NCBI RefSeq assembly: GCF_020783315.1
Contig: NZ_CP086063.1
Location: 620,001 to 684,000 of the forward strand
Length of the DNA: 64,000 nt
Direction: 5' to 3'
DNA from: Ferruginibacter lapsinanis
GTDB lineage: Bacteria > Bacteroidota > Bacteroidia > Chitinophagales > Chitinophagaceae
Position numbers and translations under genes: made by a program. Under the pieces are notes generated by a model. It made no database searches, was not told the DNA's origin, and saw only the letters and a list, made by a program, of their open reading frames with translations. Shown piece by piece: positions 59,931 to 64,000 of this stretch (position 1 is the first letter of the stretch; every line of letters starts with the position of its first letter).

Positions 59931-60013
59931 CCCGATTTGATTACTTTTATACTACAAGTATAGTTTAAAAAAGGGGCAATTCAGTAAACCTAAAAACAAA
60001 ATTTCTCTTATAC

Positions 60014-60586
60014 ATGACATCAAAAACAATTCTAGGCATTGATCCCGGCACAGTTGTCATGGGCTATGGCTTGATAAGAATTACAGGAAGCACTATAAAA
60101 TTAGTAGAAATGGGGGTTTTAAAACCAGGCAAAGTTGAAGATCCGTATAAAAAACTACAATTGATCTATAACACAGTTAGTGGTCTCATTGTTAAATACA
60201 AACCGGATGTATTTGCCATTGAAGCTCCTTTCTTTGGAAAGAATGTACAGAGTATGCTTAAGCTGGGCCGGGCCCAGGGAGTAGCTATTGCAGCCGCCAT
60301 GAGACATGGTTTAGATGTAACTGAGTATTCTCCCAAAAAAGTTAAACAATCAATTACTGGCAATGGAAATGCGAATAAAGAGCAGGTATTAAAGATGCTT
60401 CAACGATTGCTACAATTTGAAGAAAATCCAACCTATTTAGATGCATCAGATGCATTAGCCGTAGCTGTGTGTCATTATTTTCAGGAAAAGACTGTATCAG
60501 TATCCGGAGCAGGCAAATCAAAAGGATGGGATGATTTTCTGAAAAAAAATCCCGAAAGAATTAAGTCTGGTAAAAGCGTAAAGTAA
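60014..60586 (+). CDS. ruvC: Crossover junction endodeoxyribonuclease RuvC
   Basis: Resolves Holliday junctions. The 190-aa protein has catalytic acidic residues in the right places: ILGIDPGTVVMGYG (Asp), VFAIEAPFFGKNVQSMLKLGRAQGVA (Glu), and DASDALAVAVCHYF (the two C-terminal Asp). A basic tail (KSKGWDDFLKKNPERIKSGKSVK) extends past the usual end. ATG at 60014. ruvA/B are not adjacent. Confidence 0.96.
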   Translation: MTSKTILGIDPGTVVMGYGLIRITGSTIKLVEMGVLKPGKVEDPYKKLQLIYNTVSGLIVKYKPDVFAIEAPFFGKNVQSMLKLGRAQGVAIAAAMRHGLDVTEYSPKKVKQSITGNGNANKEQVLKMLQRLLQFEENPTYLDASDALAVAVCHYFQEKTVSVSGAGKSKGWDDFLKKNPERIKSGKSVK

Positions 60587-60674
60587 TTAACCGTTGCTTT
60601 TTTATTAACTTCCACTTAACATAGATTAACAGCGTTGAGATGAAATTAAATAAAAACTTTGCAGAATACATTTT

Positions 60675-61946
60675 ATGACAATTCGTTCCAAAACATTACG
60701 GTTAGTGCTGCTCGTGAGCACCCTTTTGATAGCCGTGATCATTGCAGTGCAATTATTCTGGCTGCAAAAGGTTTATTTATATGAAGAGAAGCAATTCAAC
60801 ATTAATGTTTCAAAAAGCATACGTGGTTTATATGATGATATGGAATTGGTAAATGATGTTTCTGATAATAAACAAACGATCATTGAAAATCCCAGCCCGG
60901 ATATCTATTTATTCAGAGTAGATTGTATCCCAAGCCTTGATACACTTTGGATGAGCATCAAATCTGAATTCACCGATTTTGATGTATACACCGACTGCAA
61001 AATAGGCGTCTACAACAATCATAAGCAAGCATATATTTTTGAGAATTATATCGACCTGCCGGATGCTTACAACAAAAAAGGCATCCCTAAAAGTTTACCG
61101 GTCTTTTCAAGAAACTATGACTATATCATGTATCTTTTTCCTCACAGGAGTCAGTACATTTTGAAACAGATGTTTTTCTGGATCGTATCAAGTGGCACGC
61201 TTTTAATTGTATTGATCGGTTTTGGAATAAGTATTTTTTATTTATACCGTCAGAAATTTTTAAACGAAATACAAAAGGATTTTGTAAACAATTTCACACA
61301 TGAGTTCAAAACTCCTTTAGCGGTAATGAAAATTGCATCTGAAGTATTACAACAATCTGATATCAACAATAAACCGGACAAACTAAAGACCTATGCCAAT
61401 ATCATCAATGATCAAACAACGCATTTGCAGGCGCAGGTACAACGCCTACTCGAAATAGCATATACAGACAGAAGTAGCCTGCCGCTGCAAAAAGAAAAAG
61501 TCAATATCAATGAACTGATCGCACAATCAATTAATGACCTGCAACCACTGATAGAAGAAAAAAGGGCAATCATTAATACTAGTTTCCCTACAGGAGAATG
61601 TATTATTTCGGCGGATAAATCCTATTTACTGCTGACTTTCGTAAATCTCATTGAAAATGCCATTAAATTTTCCAGGCAGCCTTCTATAGATATCATAGCA
61701 TCTATAGAAGAACATACTGCCAGTATTTCAATAAAAGATAATGGAGTAGGTATCAGCAAAGAAGAACATAAAAAAATATTTGATCGTTTTTACCGGGTTA
61801 CTGAGGGGGAATTGCATACTACTAAAGGTTTCGGACTTGGCTTGAATTTTGTTAAAAAAGTAGTAGATGCACACAATGGCAAGATTACAATAATCAGTGA
61901 GCAGGGCAAAGGAAGTTGTTTTATTATAAAATTACCAACAACCTAA
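60675..61946 (+). CDS. Sensor histidine kinase
   Basis: 423-aa inner-membrane kinase. Two TM helices (about 10-30 and 168-190) enclose a periplasmic sensor of about 135 residues with two or three Cys. The H-box is DFVNNFTHEFKTPLAVMKIASEVLQQ (phospho-His near 215). N-box FVNLIENAIKF, G1 IKDNGVGIS, G2 KGFGLGLNFV complete the ATP domain. It is followed after 10 nt by its response regulator. The pair is RprX/RprY-like by layout, but I assign no symbol. Confidence 0.93.
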   Translation: MTIRSKTLRLVLLVSTLLIAVIIAVQLFWLQKVYLYEEKQFNINVSKSIRGLYDDMELVNDVSDNKQTIIENPSPDIYLFRVDCIPSLDTLWMSIKSEFTDFDVYTDCKIGVYNNHKQAYIFENYIDLPDAYNKKGIPKSLPVFSRNYDYIMYLFPHRSQYILKQMFFWIVSSGTLLIVLIGFGISIFYLYRQKFLNEIQKDFVNNFTHEFKTPLAVMKIASEVLQQSDINNKPDKLKTYANIINDQTTHLQAQVQRLLEIAYTDRSSLPLQKEKVNINELIAQSINDLQPLIEEKRAIINTSFPTGECIISADKSYLLLTFVNLIENAIKFSRQPSIDIIASIEEHTASISIKDNGVGISKEEHKKIFDRFYRVTEGELHTTKGFGLGLNFVKKVVDAHNGKITIISEQGKGSCFIIKLPTT

Positions 61947-61956
61947 ATATCGTTTC

Positions 61957-62646
61957 ATGAGTAAAGGAAAAGTACTTTTAGCAGAAGATGATCTGGCATT
62001 AAGTTTTGTAATAAAAGATAATTTACAAGACGCCGGCTATGAAGTTACTCATTGCCCGGACGGAGAAATAGCATGGCAGCAATTTCAAAAAAAAGAATTT
62101 GATATTTGTTTATTAGATGTAAACATGCCTGTGAGAGATGGCTTTTCATTGGCAAAAAAGATCCGGCAGTTAAGTGATGTTGTCCCTATCTTATTTATTA
62201 CAGCCAAGAGTATGGAAAGTGATAAAATAACAGGATTTAAAACCGGTGCCGATGATTATATCACCAAGCCTTTCAGTATGCAGGAACTGTTGATGCGTAT
62301 GGATGTTTTTTTACGTCGATCAAAAAAATTGTCCTCAGACACACAATTGGAATACACTATCGGTAAACTAAGATTTGTTACCGCCGAACTTAAAATATAT
62401 ATTGACAAAGAAGTAATTTCTTTAACTCAAAAAGAAGCTGATCTGTTGAATTTTTTTGCAAAGCATATCAACAAGATATTAAAAAGAGAAGAAGTATTGC
62501 TGAATGTTTGGGGTAAAGATGATTATTTTTTAGGTAGAAGTATGGATGTATTTATTACCAAACTTCGTAAGCATCTTAAAGCAGACCCATCTATTATTTT
62601 AGAAACAATTCATGGTGTTGGCTTTAGACTAAATGTGCCAGAATAG
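61957..62646 (+). CDS. OmpR-family response regulator
   Basis: 229-aa DNA-binding regulator. Receiver (1-120): LLAEDDLALS, phospho-Asp in DICLLDVNMPVRDGFS (about 54), Thr in ILFITAKSM and Lys in DDYITKPFSM. Winged-helix output (about 130-229): ISLTQKEADLLNFFAKHINK, LNVWGKDDYFLGRSMDVFITKLRKHL, and IHGVGFRLNV. Cognate partner of the kinase upstream. Its last 23 nt overlap the convergent HIT gene. Confidence 0.94.
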   Translation: MSKGKVLLAEDDLALSFVIKDNLQDAGYEVTHCPDGEIAWQQFQKKEFDICLLDVNMPVRDGFSLAKKIRQLSDVVPILFITAKSMESDKITGFKTGADDYITKPFSMQELLMRMDVFLRRSKKLSSDTQLEYTIGKLRFVTAELKIYIDKEVISLTQKEADLLNFFAKHINKILKREEVLLNVWGKDDYFLGRSMDVFITKLRKHLKADPSIILETIHGVGFRLNVPE

Positions 62647-63016
62647 CCTGTTGTACTTCTTTTAACTTTTCGGCTGACAACTCCAGTTTTTCATTGGTGA
62701 AATTCAGATCATCCGCAGAATTGATAGGCATTAAATGCAAATGAGCATGTGGCACCTCTAACCCTACAACACTTACTCCGCAACGATTACAATCAAATGC
62801 TTTTTCTATAGCATGTGCAATGGGTTTTGCAAATACCAGCATCTTACTCAAATAATTATCTGACAGATCAAAAAATTTATCTGTTTCTGTTTTAGGCACT
62901 ACCAATACATGGCCTTGTACCAATGGAAAAATATCCAGAAAGGCAAAGAAATTTTCATCTTCAGCGATCTTATAAGACGGGATCTGACCGGCGATTATTT
63001 TAGAGAAGATTGTCAT
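62624..63016 (-). CDS. HIT-family nucleotide-binding protein
   Basis: 130-aa HIT domain protein: TIFSKIIAGQIPSYKIAEDENFFAFLDIFPLVQGHVLVVPK, then the histidine triad AHLHLMPIN, with the His-x-His-x-His of the family (HAHLHLMP). Likely hydrolyses dinucleoside polyphosphates or adenosine phosphoramidates. Downstream of greA on the same strand, with a hairpin between. Confidence 0.94.
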   Translation of the reverse strand: MTIFSKIIAGQIPSYKIAEDENFFAFLDIFPLVQGHVLVVPKTETDKFFDLSDNYLSKMLVFAKPIAHAIEKAFDCNRCGVSVVGLEVPHAHLHLMPINSADDLNFTNEKLELSAEKLKEVQQAILAHLV

Positions 63017-63043
63017 ACAAATATTTTTTATAAAATTACAAAC

Positions 63044-63074
63044 AAAAAAGCCCTACTCAAAATGAACAGGGCCT
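63044..63074 (-). terminator. Terminator between greA and the HIT gene
   Basis: Stem GCCCT (63050-63054) / AGGGC (63068-63072), with the minus-strand U-tract at 63044-63049, 20 nt past the greA stop. Confidence 0.6.
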
Positions 63075-63093
63075 TTTAAAAATTTGATAACAA

Positions 63094-63567
63094 TTAAATG
63101 GTAATATTTTCCACTTTAAATTTAAGTTGCCCGGCTGGCACCTGCACTTCAGCAATATCGCCAATTACTTTACCCAGCAATCCTTTTCCAATTGGAGAGG
63201 TTACAGAGATCTTACCCAATTTCAGGTCTGCTTCTTTTTCTGAAACTATCTGATAGGTAACTTGTTTTTTTGTTCCCATATTGGTTACCGTAACCTTGGT
63301 GAGAATAGACACTTTGCTGGTATCAATATTTGTTTCATCCAAAATACGGGCCGTAGCAATTACACCTTCCAGATATTTGATCTTGGCCTCCAACATACCT
63401 TGCGCTTCTTTTGCCGCGTCATACTCAGCATTTTCTTTTAGATCACCTTTTTCTCTGGCTTCGGCAATAGCTCTGCTGGCTGCAGGTCGTTCAACACCTT
63501 TCATATGTTGCAACTCCTCTTTCATTTTTTCAAAAGTGTCTTTCTTTACATAATTAGTATCACTCAT
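63094..63567 (-). CDS. greA: Transcription elongation factor GreA
   Basis: Rescues backtracked RNA polymerase by stimulating transcript cleavage. The 157-aa protein has the N-terminal coiled coil ([55 protein letters not shown]) with the acidic tip [13 protein letters not shown], and the C-terminal FKBP-like domain ([36 protein letters not shown]). ATG at 63567. A strong terminator lies upstream of it behind the next gene. Confidence 0.96.
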   Translation of the reverse strand: MSDTNYVKKDTFEKMKEELQHMKGVERPAASRAIAEAREKGDLKENAEYDAAKEAQGMLEAKIKYLEGVIATARILDETNIDTSKVSILTKVTVTNMGTKKQVTYQIVSEKEADLKLGKISVTSPIGKGLLGKVIGDIAEVQVPAGQLKFKVENITI

Positions 63568-63589
63568 AACAAATCGTTTATAGTAAATA

Positions 63590-63631
63590 GAAAAAAAAAT
63601 ACAACGCCTCAGGAATGCCTAAGGCGTTGTA
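63590..63631 (-). terminator. Intrinsic terminator of the dehydrogenase gene
   Basis: Arms ACAACGCCT (63601-63609) and AGGCGTTGT (63622-63630), with a minus-strand run of nine T (63591-63599). Located 27 nt past the stop of the dehydrogenase. Confidence 0.92.
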
Positions 63632-63656
63632 TATTATCACAAATATAATATTTTTT

Positions 63657-64000
63657 TTAAACTCCCAACTTTTCCAGAATTACTGCACTCATTTTATAAA
63701 ATGCCTCATGGCTGTAACCGGCTATGTGTGGAGTAATTACCACATTTGGCTGCGATATCAAAAATTCTACTTGTTCTTTTTGAATAGAGGTTAAGGTCTC
63801 CAGTTTTTCATTTTCCAGAACATCTAATGCCGCTCCAGCAATGAATTTTGCCTCCAAAGCCTTGATCAGGGCTGCAGTATCAACCACTTTCCCTCTACAT
63901 GCATTGATAAAATAGGGCTTTTTTTGTAGTGAAGTGAAGAACGCATCATTGGCCATATGTCTTGTTTCATCTGTTAATGGCACATGAAAACTGATCACAT
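63657..64000 (-). CDS. D-2-hydroxyacid dehydrogenase, C-terminal part (5' end outside window)
   Basis: 3' part of an NAD-dependent 2-hydroxyacid dehydrogenase (SerA/phosphoglycerate-dehydrogenase-like). The frame is open to the window edge: [45 protein letters not shown] (Glu partner), and [14 protein letters not shown] with the catalytic His. Such enzymes reduce 3-phosphohydroxypyruvate or similar acids; with only about 115 residues visible the substrate cannot be fixed. Confidence 0.85.
   Translation of the reverse strand, partial: VISFHVPLTDETRHMANDAFFTSLQKKPYFINACRGKVVDTAALIKALEAKFIAGAALDVLENEKLETLTSIQKEQVEFLISQPNVVITPHIAGYSHEAFYKMSAVILEKLGV

Overview
The window is a continuous, gene-dense piece of the chromosome of a low-GC Bacteroidota bacterium, most likely of the Chitinophagaceae or a close family. 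Four things support this: repeated promoter elements of the Bacteroidota form TAnnTTTG (several with a TTG about 19-21 nt upstream); an LpxC/FabZ fusion protein; PorX, the response regulator of the type IX secretion system; and families such as DUF3098, DUF3078, a split transketolase subunit and a long eukaryote-like IleRS. There are about 60 protein genes, mostly housekeeping, and one tRNA. I see no prophage, insertion sequence, integron or CRISPR array.

Layout. 1-4.9 kb (+): 3' end of RNase Y, rplS, a tiny 41-aa lipoprotein, tatA, gatA, and a lytic transglycosylase with a LysM-like tail. 4.9-13.1 kb (-): pabB, a poly-Asp/Lys low-complexity protein, purA, ackA-pta (acetate and ATP from acetyl-CoA), clpX. 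13.3-15.6 kb (+): an ABC ATPase with a degenerate first half and an M43-type zinc-metalloprotease lipoprotein, sitting between clpX and the rest of the clp cluster. 15.7-18.9 kb (-): two different clpP genes, trigger factor and tRNA-Leu(UAG). 19-21.4 kb (+): bifunctional Rel and a 50-aa protein. 21.4-26.5 kb (-): acyl-CoA dehydrogenase, helix-hairpin-helix protein, MBL hydrolase, an 89-aa conserved-type protein, porX. 26.7-37 kb (+): HD hydrolase, lpxD, lpxC/fabZ, ileS, a DksA-like protein with a histone-like tail, rbfA, an FtsX-type permease. 37-39.3 kb (-): thioredoxin-like protein and transketolase N-terminal subunit. 39.5-46.5 kb (mostly +): WecA/TagO-type transferase, frr, sterol-desaturase-like enzyme, (DMT exporter on -), mscL, DUF3078 barrel, scpA, pirin. 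46.5-52.6 kb (-): L,D-transpeptidase-like protein, a structured non-coding tract, dxs, leuS. 52.8-58.1 kb (+): ftsX, DUF3098, uppP, UMF1-type MFS transporter, FkbM methyltransferase, MBL hydrolase. 58.1-59.9 kb (-): DUF3108 and an LPG-synthase-like membrane protein. 60-62.6 kb (+): ruvC and a two-component pair. 62.6-64 kb (-): HIT protein, greA, and the 3' end of a 2-hydroxyacid dehydrogenase.

Functional themes are envelope building (lpxD, lpxC/fabZ, wecA-like, uppP, dxs, ftsX, lytic transglycosylase, L,D-transpeptidase), protein quality control (tig, clpP x2, clpX), translation (rplS, gatA, ileS, leuS, frr, rbfA) and stress signalling (rel, porX, a DksA-like protein).

No obvious new multi-gene system is present. 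The most interesting signals are non-coding or small. (i) Two consecutive intergenic regions have a TAnnTTTG promoter box directly in front of, or overlapping, the 5' arm of an intrinsic terminator, so only read-through RNA should fold the hairpin. (ii) A 350-bp GC-richer tract at 47.3-47.6 kb begins with overlapping, mutually exclusive hairpins. (iii) Long inverted repeats lie behind rbfA and frr and upstream of pta. (iv) There are 41-aa and 50-aa proteins. (v) There are two proteins of extreme, opposite charge. All product names rest on motif recognition by eye; no database search was run.
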